Below are positions 34,304 to 42,496 of a stretch of DNA of 57,921 nt, piece after piece. The stretch is taken from contig JAIESC010000179.1 in the NCBI GenBank assembly GCA_019746355.1, forward strand, positions 1-57,921, read 5' to 3'. The DNA is from Xanthobacteraceae bacterium (GTDB taxonomy: Bacteria; Pseudomonadota; Alphaproteobacteria; Rhizobiales; Xanthobacteraceae). Both the position numbers and the translations under genes were made by a program. The notes below the pieces were generated by a model. The model did not search any database. It worked only from the letters and a program-made list of their open reading frames with translations, and was not told where the DNA came from. Positions within the stretch are counted from its first letter, which is position 1. The number at the start of each line of letters is the position of its first letter.

Positions 34304-36103
34304 ATGAAACCAACTGACATTGGGAATCCCGACTACTTCCATAAAGTGGTCGACTGCCAGTGGGCGTGCCCGGCTCACACCCCCGTCCCCGAATACATCC
34401 GCTTGATCGCCGAAGGCCGCTACAGCGACGCCTACATGATCAATTGGAAGTCGAACGTGTTTCCGGGAATTCTCGGACGCACCTGCGACCGGCCGTGCGA
34501 GCCGGCGTGCCGAAGGGGCCGCGTCGAGGACAACCCGGTCGCGATCTGCCGCCTGAAGCGCGTCGCCGCCGACTACAAGGACGACGTCTCGCACCGGATG
34601 CCCAAGCCCGGGCCGAAGAACGGCAAGCGCATTGCGCTCATTGGCGGCGGGCCCGCGTCGCTTGCGGTGGCGCGCGACCTCGCGCCGCTCGGCTACCACT
34701 GCACGGTGTTCGATCAGGACCCGAAGGCCGGCGGCATGATGCGGAGCCAGATTCCAAAATTCCGCCTGCCCGACGCGGTGATCGACGAGGAGTGCGACTA
34801 CATCCTCAACCTCGGCATCGAGTTCAAGGGCGGCCACCGCATCGACAGCCTGAAGAAGCTCTTGTCGGAAAACTACGACGCGATCTTCGTCGGCTCCGGC
34901 GCGCCGCGCGGCCGCGAGCTCGAGATTCCGGGCCGCAAGGAAGCGGCCAAGAACATCCATATCGGCATCGACTGGCTCTCGTCGGTGTCGTTCGGCCACA
35001 CCAGCCAGATCGGCAAGCGCGTGATCGTGCTCGGCGGCGGCAACACCGCGATGGACTGCTGCCGCACCGCGCGGCGGCTGGGCGGCGACGACGTCAAGGT
35101 GATCGTGCGTTCGGGCTTCGAGGAGATGAAGGCGTCCCCCTGGGAGAAGGAGGACGCCATGCACGAGGACATCCCGATCCTCAACATGCTGGTGCCGAAG
35201 GCGTTCACCCACGACAACGGCAAGCTCAACGGCGTCACCTTCGAGAAGGTGAAGGCGGTGCGCGACGAGAAGGGCCGCCGCAACCTGGTGCCGACCGGCG
35301 AGCCGGATCAGCATTTTCCGTGCGACGACGTGCTGGTCGCGGTCGGCCAGGAGAACGCGTTCCCCTGGATCGAGCGCGACGTCGGCATCGAGTTCGACAA
35401 GTGGGACATGCCGAAGGTCGATCCGACGACGTTCGTCTCGACCAACCCGAAGGTGTTCTTCGGCGGCGACGCGGCGTTCGGACCGAAGAACATCATCTGG
35501 GCGGTGGCGCACGGCCACGATGCGGCGCTGTCGATCCACAAGCTCTGCTCGGGCGAGGACATCACCGAACGGCCGCTGCCGGAGGTGACCATCTCCTCGC
35601 AGAAGATGGGCATCCACGAGTGGAGCTACGACAACGACATTTCCGCGGACAAGCGCTTCAAGGTGCCGCACCGCGAGAAGGTGATCGCGCTGAAGGACAT
35701 CCGCGCCGAGGTGGAGCTGGGCTTCGATCCGAAGCTCGGCTTCAACGAGGCGCAGCGCTGCCTGAACTGCGACGTGCAGACGGTGTTCACCTCGCAGCTC
35801 TGCATCGAGTGCGACGCCTGCGTCGACATCTGCCCGATGGACTGCATCACCTTCACGCCGAACGCCGAAGAGGCGGACCTGCGGACCCGGCTGAAGGCGC
35901 CGTCGACCAACCCGACACAGGACCTTTACGTCGCCGATGGCCTGAAGACCGGCCGGGTGATGGTGAAGGACGAGGACGTGTGCCTGCACTGCGGGCTTTG
36001 CGCCGAGCGCTGCCCCACCGGTGCGTGGGACATGCAGAAGTATCTCATCGACATGACCCACGCGGGTAAGCCATGCCAGCCACAGCGCCGATCAGCAGCG
36101 TAA
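34304..36103 (+). CDS. korC: KorC-like FAD/iron-sulfur oxidoreductase subunit of a 2-oxoacid:ferredoxin oxidoreductase
   Basis: A 599-residue fusion of a GltD-type NAD(P)H oxidoreductase and a two-cluster ferredoxin. The N-terminal Cys-rich part (C18, C22, C61, C65, C69, C82) should bind a 4Fe-4S cluster, GGGPAS (114-119) binds FAD, GGGNTAMDCC binds NAD(P), and two CxxCxxCxxxC motifs at about 500-514 and 560-571 are 8Fe ferredoxin sites. It could pass electrons between NAD(P) and the KorAB catalytic subunits or free ferredoxin. GAGGAG precedes the ATG. It overlaps korA by 31 bp. The comparison is with KorC of 2-oxoglutarate:NADP oxidoreductases of Azoarcus/Thauera. Confidence 0.85.
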   Translation: MKPTDIGNPDYFHKVVDCQWACPAHTPVPEYIRLIAEGRYSDAYMINWKSNVFPGILGRTCDRPCEPACRRGRVEDNPVAICRLKRVAADYKDDVSHRMPKPGPKNGKRIALIGGGPASLAVARDLAPLGYHCTVFDQDPKAGGMMRSQIPKFRLPDAVIDEECDYILNLGIEFKGGHRIDSLKKLLSENYDAIFVGSGAPRGRELEIPGRKEAAKNIHIGIDWLSSVSFGHTSQIGKRVIVLGGGNTAMDCCRTARRLGGDDVKVIVRSGFEEMKASPWEKEDAMHEDIPILNMLVPKAFTHDNGKLNGVTFEKVKAVRDEKGRRNLVPTGEPDQHFPCDDVLVAVGQENAFPWIERDVGIEFDKWDMPKVDPTTFVSTNPKVFFGGDAAFGPKNIIWAVAHGHDAALSIHKLCSGEDITERPLPEVTISSQKMGIHEWSYDNDISADKRFKVPHREKVIALKDIRAEVELGFDPKLGFNEAQRCLNCDVQTVFTSQLCIECDACVDICPMDCITFTPNAEEADLRTRLKAPSTNPTQDLYVADGLKTGRVMVKDEDVCLHCGLCAERCPTGAWDMQKYLIDMTHAGKPCQPQRRSAA

Positions 36104-37920
36104 ACGACTTCGTCGTCCGGTTCGCCAACGTCAACGGCTCCGGATCGGCCAGCGCCAACGAGATGTTCGCGCGCTCGATCATCCGCCACGGCGTGCCGGT
36201 GTCGCCGCGCAACATCTTCCCCTCGAACATCCAGGGCCTGCCGACCTGGTACGAGGTGCGCGTCACCGAAGCGGGCCATCTCGGCGCCCGCGGCGGCGTC
36301 GACATGATGGTGGCGATGAACCCGCAGACCTGGGACAAGGACGTCGCCTCGATCGAGCCCGGCGGCTACCTGTTCTACGACTCGACCAAGCCGCTGCCGA
36401 CCTCGAAGTTCCGCGAGGACATCACGGTGATCGGCGTTCCGCTCACCGCGATCACCAACTCGACCTACACCGACCCGCGGCAACGGCAGCTGTTCAAGAA
36501 CATCATCTATCTCGGCGCGCTGTCGGCGCTGCTCGACATGGATCCGAAGGTGATCGAGCAGCTGATCGGTGAGCAGTACAAGGCCAAGGAAAAGCTGCTT
36601 TCCTCCAACGTCCATGCGCTGCACCTCGGCCGCGACTGGGCGTTGCAGAACCTGAAATGCCCGATCGGGCTGCGCGTCCAGAAAGCCGACAAGGTCGGCG
36701 ACCGCATCTTCATAGAAGGGAACAGCGCCGCGGCGCTGGGAGCGGTCTATGGCGGCGCCACGGTCTGCGCCTGGTACCCGATCACGCCGTCATCGTCGCT
36801 CGCCGACGCCTTCACCAGCCATTGCAAGCGGCTGCGTCACGACCCCGAGACCAAGAAGGCCAAATACGCCATTGTCCAGGGCGAGGACGAGCTCGCCTCG
36901 ATCGGCATCGTCGTCGGCGCCGGCTGGAACGGCGCCCGCGCCTTCACCGCCACCTCCGGCCCCGGCATCTCGCTGATGACCGAGTTCATCGGCCTCTCCT
37001 ACTTCGCCGAAATCCCCGCGGTGATCATGAACGTGCAGCGCGCCGGCCCCTCGACCGGCATGCCGACGCGCACCCAGCAGTGCGACGTCATCGCCTGCGG
37101 CTATGCCTCGCACGGCGACACCAAGCACCCGCTGCTGTTCCCCGAAGACCCGCACGAGGCCTTCGAGATGGCGGCGCACTGCTTCGACCTCGCCGAGCGG
37201 CTGCAGACCACGATCTTCCTGATGCTCGATCTCGACATCGGCATGAACCACCGGCTGTGCCGGCCGCTGCACTGGGACGAGAGCAAGCAATACGACCGCG
37301 GCAAGGTGATGACCGCGGCGATGCTCGACGAGGGCCGCGACTTCGGCCGCTATCTCGACGTCGACGGCGACGGCATCCCCTACCGCACCTATCCGGGGAC
37401 GCATCCGACCAAGGGCTCCTATTTCACCCGCGGCACCTCGCGCGACCGCTATGCGCGCTACTCCGAGGAAGGCCCGGTCTATGCCGACAACATGCAGCGG
37501 CTCTTACGCAAGTTCGAGACCGCGAAGAACCTGGTGCCGCGGCCGCTGCAGGCCAACGCGCAGAAGCCGACGAAATACGGCGTGATCTACTACGGCTCGA
37601 CCTCGCCGGCGATGGACGAGGCGATCGGCATGCTGGAGGCGCGCGGCCATCAGCTCGACCGGCTGCGCATCCGCGCCTTCCCGTTCCATTCGAGCGTGGC
37701 GAGCTTCATCGCCGACCACGACTTCGTCTACGTGGTGGAGCAGAACCGCGACGCGCAACTGCGCCAGCTGATCGTCAACGAGAACGACATCGACCCGGTG
37801 CGGCTCGTGCCGATCCTGCACTACGACGGCACGCCGATCACCGCGCGCTTCATCGCCAAGGCGATCGGCGACCATCAGGACCAGCTCAAGGTGACGCCGC
37901 TGCGGAAGGTGGTGTCGTGA
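36073..37920 (+). CDS. korA: 2-oxoacid:ferredoxin oxidoreductase, fused gamma-alpha subunit
   Basis: A 615-residue subunit. Residues about 10-190 are the gamma domain (FANVNGSGSASANEMFARSIIRHG), and about 210-610 are the alpha pyrimidine-binding domains with AWYPITPSS (235-241), GEDELASIGIVVGAGWNGARAFTATSGPGISLM and the C-terminal YVVEQNRDAQL. With KorB it oxidises a 2-oxoacid, most likely 2-oxoglutarate, to the acyl-CoA, CO2 and reduced ferredoxin using thiamine diphosphate. It starts inside korC (31-bp overlap), so the two are tightly coupled. A 2-oxoisovalerate or pyruvate enzyme cannot be excluded from sequence alone. Confidence 0.88.
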   Translation: MPATAPISSVNDFVVRFANVNGSGSASANEMFARSIIRHGVPVSPRNIFPSNIQGLPTWYEVRVTEAGHLGARGGVDMMVAMNPQTWDKDVASIEPGGYLFYDSTKPLPTSKFREDITVIGVPLTAITNSTYTDPRQRQLFKNIIYLGALSALLDMDPKVIEQLIGEQYKAKEKLLSSNVHALHLGRDWALQNLKCPIGLRVQKADKVGDRIFIEGNSAAALGAVYGGATVCAWYPITPSSSLADAFTSHCKRLRHDPETKKAKYAIVQGEDELASIGIVVGAGWNGARAFTATSGPGISLMTEFIGLSYFAEIPAVIMNVQRAGPSTGMPTRTQQCDVIACGYASHGDTKHPLLFPEDPHEAFEMAAHCFDLAERLQTTIFLMLDLDIGMNHRLCRPLHWDESKQYDRGKVMTAAMLDEGRDFGRYLDVDGDGIPYRTYPGTHPTKGSYFTRGTSRDRYARYSEEGPVYADNMQRLLRKFETAKNLVPRPLQANAQKPTKYGVIYYGSTSPAMDEAIGMLEARGHQLDRLRIRAFPFHSSVASFIADHDFVYVVEQNRDAQLRQLIVNENDIDPVRLVPILHYDGTPITARFIAKAIGDHQDQLKVTPLRKVVS

Positions 37921-37951
37921 AGAAGGCTAAACCATCGCCACTTTCACCGCT

Positions 37952-38038
37952 GTCATGCGCGGGCTTGACCCGCGCATCCCGCTTAGGGGCGCACCCTGCC
38001 CTCCTAAGCGGGATGGCCGGGACAAGCCCGGCCATGAC
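37952..38038. repeat. Family B palindromic repeat between korA and korB
   Basis: It begins GTCATGCGCGGGC and ends GCCCGGCCATGAC, an inverted arrangement with an inner pair CGCTTAGG/CCTAAGCG. A second copy is at 50868-50943 and a degenerate one at 20698-20750. Its six-frame reading gives the [12 protein letters not shown] peptide that I recognise as a translation artefact of such repeats. The element fills most of the korA-korB gap. Confidence 0.8.
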
Positions 38039-38062
38039 GGAGCAAGAAGAGCGGACACGGGC

Positions 38063-39118
38063 ATGACCTACATCGCAAAGCCGAAGTTCCACCACCCCGG
38101 CCTGCCGAAGAACGAGCTCGGCTATACGCACCGCGACTACGAGGGCAAGATCTCGACACTGTGCGCCGGCTGCGGGCATGACTCGATCACCGCCTCGATC
38201 ATCGAGGCGTGCTTTGAGCTTTCGATCGAGCCGCACCGGGTGGCGAAGATTTCCGGCATCGGCTGCTCGTCGAAGACGCCGGACTATTTCCTCGGCAATT
38301 CGCACGGCTTCAACACCGTGCACGGCCGCATGCCGTCGGTGCTGACCGGCGCGAACCTCGCCAACCGCGAGCTGATTTATCTCGGCGTCTCCGGCGACGG
38401 CGACAGCGCCTCGATCGGCTTCGGCCAGTTCGCGCACGCGATCCGGCGCGGCGTCAACATGACCTACATCGTCGAGAACAACGGCGTGTACGGCCTGACC
38501 AAGGGCCAGTTCTCGGCCACCGCCGACCGCGGCTCGAAGTCCAAGCGCGGCGTCACCAACGCCGACAACGCGATCGACCTGGTCGCCATCGCGCTGCAGC
38601 TCGGCGCCACCTACGTCGCCCGCAGCTTCTCCGGCGACAAGACCCAGCTCGTGCCGATCATCGAGGGCGCGCTGAAGCACCAGGGCTCGGCCTTCATCGA
38701 CGTGATCTCGCCTTGCGTCGCCTTCAACAACCACACCGGCTCGACCAAGAGCTTCGACTACGTACGCGAGCACAACGAGGCGGTGAACCGGCTCGACGTG
38801 ATCACCGGCCGCGCGCCGATCACCATCGACCAGGCGCCGGGCACGGTGCAGGTGGTCGAGCAGCACGACGGCACCAAGCTTGCGCTGCGCAAGATCGACG
38901 CCGACTACGACGTGCACGACCGGCTTGCGGCGATGGCGTTCCTGCAGAAGCACGCCGCCAAGGGTCAGGTGGTGACCGGGCTCCTCTACGTCGATCCGGA
39001 GGCGGACGACCTGCACGCCAACCTGAACACGGTCGCAACGCCGCTCAACTCGCTCGAGGCCAAGGACCTGTGCCCGGGCAGCGCGGCGCTGGACAAGATC
39101 AACGCGAGCCTGCGCTAG
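38063..39118 (+). CDS. korB: 2-oxoacid:ferredoxin oxidoreductase, beta subunit (thiamine diphosphate binding)
   Basis: A 351-residue beta subunit. LCAGCGH (C34, C37) and SGIGCSS (C68) are 4Fe-4S ligands, and the thiamine diphosphate motif GDGDSASIG (111-119) extends to VENNGVYGLTKGQ. It pairs with KorA to form the catalytic centre and passes electrons to its cluster. The start ATG 38063 excludes an in-frame leader that is the translated family B repeat. The gene is 142 bp after korA, an unusually wide gap for subunits of one enzyme, caused by the repeat. Confidence 0.92.
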   Translation: MTYIAKPKFHHPGLPKNELGYTHRDYEGKISTLCAGCGHDSITASIIEACFELSIEPHRVAKISGIGCSSKTPDYFLGNSHGFNTVHGRMPSVLTGANLANRELIYLGVSGDGDSASIGFGQFAHAIRRGVNMTYIVENNGVYGLTKGQFSATADRGSKSKRGVTNADNAIDLVAIALQLGATYVARSFSGDKTQLVPIIEGALKHQGSAFIDVISPCVAFNNHTGSTKSFDYVREHNEAVNRLDVITGRAPITIDQAPGTVQVVEQHDGTKLALRKIDADYDVHDRLAAMAFLQKHAAKGQVVTGLLYVDPEADDLHANLNTVATPLNSLEAKDLCPGSAALDKINASLR

Positions 39119-39119
39119 G

Positions 39120-39146
39120 GTCTGATTCAACTTCGTTGAATCAGAC
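39120..39146 (+). terminator. Perfect hairpin after korB
   Basis: GTCTGATTCAAC (39120-39131), loop TTC, GTTGAATCAGAC (39135-39146): a 12-bp perfect stem right after the korB stop. There is no T run, so its role as terminator is uncertain; mRNA 3'-end protection or a palindromic repeat unit are alternatives. Confidence 0.5.
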
Positions 39147-39167
39147 CCGTCGCTCATCTTGCTGTTT

Positions 39168-39216
39168 GGGCATGATCTTTTCCGAAAACCGCTTCACACT
39201 TTTCGGGATCATGCCC
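39168..39216. repeat. Palindromic repeat overlapping the guanidine-hydrolase stop codon
   Basis: GGGCATGATC (39168-39177) and GATCATGCCC (39207-39216) enclose a second inverted pair, TTTTCCGAAAA and CTTTTCGGG, giving an extended hairpin. The pattern CATGATC-TTTTCCGAAAACCG-TTTTCGG-GATCATG is one I recognise as a common dispersed repeat in Bradyrhizobium-type genomes. The repeat supplies the stop codon (39209-39211) and last residues of the minus-strand gene that ends here. Confidence 0.75.
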
Positions 39217-40117
39217 TAGCCGCCGCCGGCTCCCGCTCCAGGACGGGCTCTGTCGCCGCGGCCGACTGCAGATCGAGCCGCAGCGTGAGGCAGAACGCCG
39301 AGCCGCCGCTGCGCAGGAACGCGCCGAGCGGCGCGGTGGCCACCTGGTAGCCGCGCTCGGCGAGCTGCGCGCGCAGCCGCTTGCTGGCGGCCGACATCAC
39401 CAGCGTGTCACCGATGCACACCGCATTGGCTGCGAGCTGGGAGGCGTCGCTCGCGCCGATCTCGATCCGGGCATCGGCGGACACCCGCTCGGCGATCGCC
39501 GCCCGTCCCGCCGCGGTGAACGCGCCGGGGACGTAGAGCACCTCGCCGCGGGGAAGCGGACGCAACGCGGTGTCCATGTGATAGAAGCGCGGATCGCACA
39601 ACTCGAGCGCCACGGCATCGATGCCGAAGGTCTCCTCGACGACGCGGCGGGCCGCTGCATCCGAGCGCGGGCCGAAGCCCATCCAGAACAGGTTGCGCGC
39701 GGCGTCGAATACGCAATCACCGGCGCCCTCGAGCACCATATCCTGCGGCATCTCCTGCACGGTGTGGATCAGGCCGCGCGCCTTAAGCCCTTCAAAGGCC
39801 GCGCGATAGTGCGGCTCCTCGGGCCGGCGCTCGGGATGGCGGAAGCGCGCGAGCAGCGCCTTGCCGTCGAGCACCACCGCCGCGTTGGCGGTGAACACCA
39901 GATCGGGAAGCCGCTCGGCGGGGGGCACCAGCTCGATCCCGGCGCCGCGGGCGAGGAGCGCGCGGCGGAGCCCCACCCACTGCCGCTGCGCCTGCGCCGC
40001 CAGCAGGGTCTGGTGCGGCTGCCAGTCCTGCGGCTTCATCCAGGGATTGATCGTATAGAGCACGCCGAAATGGGTCGGCCGGCACATCAGAAAGCGCGGT
40101 CGTGCGTTGCCGTTCAT
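39209..40117 (-). CDS. Guanidine-group hydrolase of the amidinotransferase/DDAH fold, possibly arginine dihydrolase
   Basis: A 302-residue pentein-fold enzyme. FLMCRPTHFGVLYTINPWM at the N-terminus, DLVFTANAAVV (N78), EGAGD (E130), FYHMDT (H180, D182) and GGSAFCLTL (C276) match the catalytic set of hydrolases acting on arginine-like guanidines. The INPWM start and TANA loop recall cyanobacterial ArgZ-type arginine dihydrolase, which turns arginine into ornithine, CO2 and ammonia; dimethylarginine hydrolase or arginine deiminase remain possible. It lies 26 bp after rocD, forming a two-gene unit, with AAGGAGGG before ATG 40117. Its last residues come from a repeat. Confidence 0.8.
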   Translation of the reverse strand: MNGNARPRFLMCRPTHFGVLYTINPWMKPQDWQPHQTLLAAQAQRQWVGLRRALLARGAGIELVPPAERLPDLVFTANAAVVLDGKALLARFRHPERRPEEPHYRAAFEGLKARGLIHTVQEMPQDMVLEGAGDCVFDAARNLFWMGFGPRSDAAARRVVEETFGIDAVALELCDPRFYHMDTALRPLPRGEVLYVPGAFTAAGRAAIAERVSADARIEIGASDASQLAANAVCIGDTLVMSAASKRLRAQLAERGYQVATAPLGAFLRSGGSAFCLTLRLDLQSAAATEPVLEREPAAARA

Positions 40118-40143
40118 TGAAAGCCCTCCTTGCCCCGCATCAT

Positions 40144-41388
40144 TCACGCGACGGCCGGCTCAGGCTGCCGCGCGATTTCGTGCAGCGTCTCCTCGAGCGC
40201 GTCGAGCGCGCGGTCGAGATCGGCCCGTCCGATGACCAGCGGCGGCGCCAACCGCACCACCGTGCCATGCGTGTCCTTCGACAGAACGCCCTTGGCGAGA
40301 AGGCGCAGGCAGACGTCGCGGGCGCTGGCATGGGCCGGATTGATTTCGGCGCCCACCCAGAGGCCGCGGCCGCGCGCCGCCTTGAGCGCCGGGGTTTTCA
40401 CCGCGCGCAGGCGCGAAAGCATGTGCGCGCCGAGCACGCGGCTGCGCTCGACCAGCCCCTCGTCCTCGATGACGCGCAGGGCCTCGAGGCCGACCGCGGC
40501 CGCGAGCGGATTGCCGCCGAAGGTCGAGCCGTGCGAGCCCGGGGTGAACACGTCCATCAGCTCTGAGAGGCCGACGAAGGCCGACACCGGCAGCACGCCA
40601 CCGCCCAGCGCCTTGCCGAGGATGAGGCCGTCGGGGATGACGTTCTCGTGCTCGAAGGCGAACCAGGCGCCGGTGCGGCCGAGCCCGGACTGCACCTCGT
40701 CGAGGATCATCAGCACGCCGTGCTGGTCGCACAGCGCCCGGACGCCCGCGAGATAGCCTTGCGGCGGAACAATGATGCCGGCCTCGCCCTGGATGGGTTC
40801 GATCAGGACCGCGGCGGTGTTGGGGGTGATCGCGGCGGCCATGGCGGGAAGATCGCCGAACGGCACGGCGCGGAAGCCCGGCGTGAACGGGCCGAAATCC
40901 GCCCGGTACTCGGGTTCCGACGAGAAGCCGACGATGGTCGTGGTGCGGCCGTGGAAATTGCCCTGGGCGACGATGATTTCGGCGCGGTCGCGGGCGATGC
41001 CCTTGACCCGGTAGCCCCAGCGGCGGGCGGCCTTGATCGCGGTCTCGACCGCTTCGGCGCCGGTGTTCATCGGCAGCGCCGCATCGAGCCCGGTGCGGCG
41101 GCAGATTTCAGCGAGAAACGGGCCGAGCCGGTCGCTGTAGTAGGCGCGCGAGGGCACCGCGAGGCGGCGCCCCTGCGCTTCGAGCGCAGCAAGAACGCGC
41201 GGATGGGCGTGGCCGTGGCTCGCGGCGGAATAGGCGCTCATCATGTCGATGTAGCGCCGGCCCTCGACGTCCCAGAGATGGGCGCCCTGGCCGCGCGTCA
41301 GCACCACCGGCAGCGGCTCGTAATTGTGCGCCGCGTGACGCTCCTCCAGCTCGATCGGCATCGCGGTTCTTGTCATGTTTGTGGTCAT
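40144..41388 (-). CDS. rocD: Ornithine--oxo-acid transaminase
   Basis: A 414-residue class III aminotransferase that moves the delta-amino group of ornithine to 2-oxoglutarate, giving glutamate-5-semialdehyde. Motifs: MNTGAEAVETAIKAARRWGY (PLP phosphate site), NFHGRTTTIVGFS, D230 in LILDEVQSGLGRTG, and the Schiff-base K259 in LILGKALGGG. The HAAHNYEPLPVVL N-terminus is typical of ornithine aminotransferase. It precedes the guanidine hydrolase on the same strand. ATGs exist at 41388 and 41376. An Lrp-type regulator gene lies 143 bp upstream. Confidence 0.93.
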   Translation of the reverse strand: MTTNMTRTAMPIELEERHAAHNYEPLPVVLTRGQGAHLWDVEGRRYIDMMSAYSAASHGHAHPRVLAALEAQGRRLAVPSRAYYSDRLGPFLAEICRRTGLDAALPMNTGAEAVETAIKAARRWGYRVKGIARDRAEIIVAQGNFHGRTTTIVGFSSEPEYRADFGPFTPGFRAVPFGDLPAMAAAITPNTAAVLIEPIQGEAGIIVPPQGYLAGVRALCDQHGVLMILDEVQSGLGRTGAWFAFEHENVIPDGLILGKALGGGVLPVSAFVGLSELMDVFTPGSHGSTFGGNPLAAAVGLEALRVIEDEGLVERSRVLGAHMLSRLRAVKTPALKAARGRGLWVGAEINPAHASARDVCLRLLAKGVLSKDTHGTVVRLAPPLVIGRADLDRALDALEETLHEIARQPEPAVA

Positions 41389-41531
41389 GGCTCGCCTCGT
41401 CCGGTTGCTGGGACACGACGAATGTCACGACCAATTTAGGGAACCCATCGCGCCGTTACGGCCGAAGCTGCCGCGCGACGCGACCGTTTCGGCTGCGCGG
41501 CGGCGCGTGCACAGCCGCAAATGCTGCGGGC

Positions 41532-42041
41532 TTATGCCGGCTTGCCGCCGCGAGTCGGCGACAGCAGCGCCTCGGGATAGCCCGTGAAGGTGCGGACCGG
41601 GCGCAGCGCGATATGGCTGGTGATCCGCCGCACGCCCAGCTCGGCGTCGTCGATCAGGTCGCTGGTCAGCGTCTCATAGTGGGCGACGTCGCTGCAGACG
41701 AAGCGCGCCAGATAATCGAGGTCGCCGCTCACCTCCCAGCACTCGACCACCTCGTCGATCGCGCGCAGGCGCTTCTCCAGCCGGTCCGAGCGGGCGAGCT
41801 TCTCGAGCGCAATCTCGGCGAAGATCGTGACCGGCTTCGACAGGCGCTCGACCGCGATCACGGCGCGGTAGCCGGCGATGATGCCCGCCGCCTCGAGCCG
41901 CCGCACCCGTTCGAGGCATGGCCGCGGCGTCAGCCCGACCAGCCCCGCGAGCTTCTGCACGGTCGAACGGCCGTCCCGCTGCAAGGCAGCGAGGATTTTG
42001 ATGTCGATACGATCCAGTGCGGGCGGGCGTCGGACGGCCAT
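41532..42041 (-). CDS. Lrp/AsnC-family transcriptional regulator
   Basis: A 169-residue regulator with an N-terminal helix-turn-helix (LDRIDIKILAALQRDGRSTVQKLAGLVGLTPRPCLERVRRLEAAGII) and a C-terminal RAM ligand-binding domain (VVECWEVSGDLDYLARFV). It normally forms octamers that respond to amino acids. Because it sits just upstream of rocD and the guanidine hydrolase on the same strand, it probably controls them in response to arginine or ornithine. The start ATG 42041 was taken as MAVRRPPALD; a longer reading to 42158 adds a non-conserved leader. Confidence 0.88.
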   Translation of the reverse strand: MAVRRPPALDRIDIKILAALQRDGRSTVQKLAGLVGLTPRPCLERVRRLEAAGIIAGYRAVIAVERLSKPVTIFAEIALEKLARSDRLEKRLRAIDEVVECWEVSGDLDYLARFVCSDVAHYETLTSDLIDDAELGVRRITSHIALRPVRTFTGYPEALLSPTRGGKPA

Positions 42042-42204
42042 GGCTTCCCAAGTGAGGTGCCCATGAGTCGGCACCCGCCAATGTAGCCGCAAGTCGGCCG
42101 CTTGGAACCGGCTTTGGCGGCTCAGCCCCCCGCTCGCGCAGCCGGGGTTTCTCGGCAATCACCTGCCTCACCGCCTCCATGAAGCCTGCCGGCGGCGCCA
42201 TGGC

Positions 42205-42336
42205 GATGCTCGGCGGCTTGCCGGTCTCCAGCAGGCTGTTGAGGCCGGACAGGATCGCCGGCCAGCCGTCCGACACCGACTCCAGGAACTTGGACTTGGG
42301 CGCCGGCGCCTCGGGCGGAAGGCCGTCAAAAATCTC
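42205..42336 (-). pseudogene. SRPBCC/AHSA1-type protein, C-terminal fragment
   Basis: The minus strand here reads NEIFDGLPPEAPAPKSKFLESVSDGWPAILSGLNSLLETGK (given in pieces: SVSDGWPAILSGL and SLLETGK are diagnostic), the end of an activator-of-Hsp90-ATPase/SRPBCC domain. The rest of the domain is missing: upstream the frame runs into the family A repeat at 42375-42477. Downstream the frame continues past the usual end of such proteins. It occupies part of the 455-bp gene-free stretch 42042-42496. Confidence 0.6.
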
Positions 42337-42374
42337 GTTTCGGCGTTGTGCGATGCCGGCGGAGCCCCCGCCGT

Positions 42375-42477
42375 CATTCCGGGGCGCGCCGAAGGCGCGA
42401 ACCCGGAATCCAGTTCGGAAGGAGTCTTTGTTTGCTGGATTCCGGGCTCGCTCGCTTCGCGAGCGCCCCGGCATGAC
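42375..42477. repeat. Family A repeat copy 3
   Basis: Opens CATTCCGGGGCGCGCC and closes GAGCGCCCCGGCATGAC, with inner GAACCCGGAATCCAG and CTGGATTCCGGGC pairing. It most closely resembles the copy at 64-168. It abuts the SRPBCC fragment and may mark the deletion point. Confidence 0.78.
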
Positions 42478-42496
42478 CGCGGGGAGATTTAAGCGA

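Noticed and set aside
34253..36061. A 602-codon open frame antisense to korC.
   Set aside because: Same signature of a complementary-strand shadow; korC is strongly supported by its motifs.
37955..38062. N-terminal extension of KorB ([12 protein letters not shown] peptide).
   Set aside because: It is the translation of a family B palindromic repeat, not protein-coding sequence; similar artefacts appear at 50868-50943.
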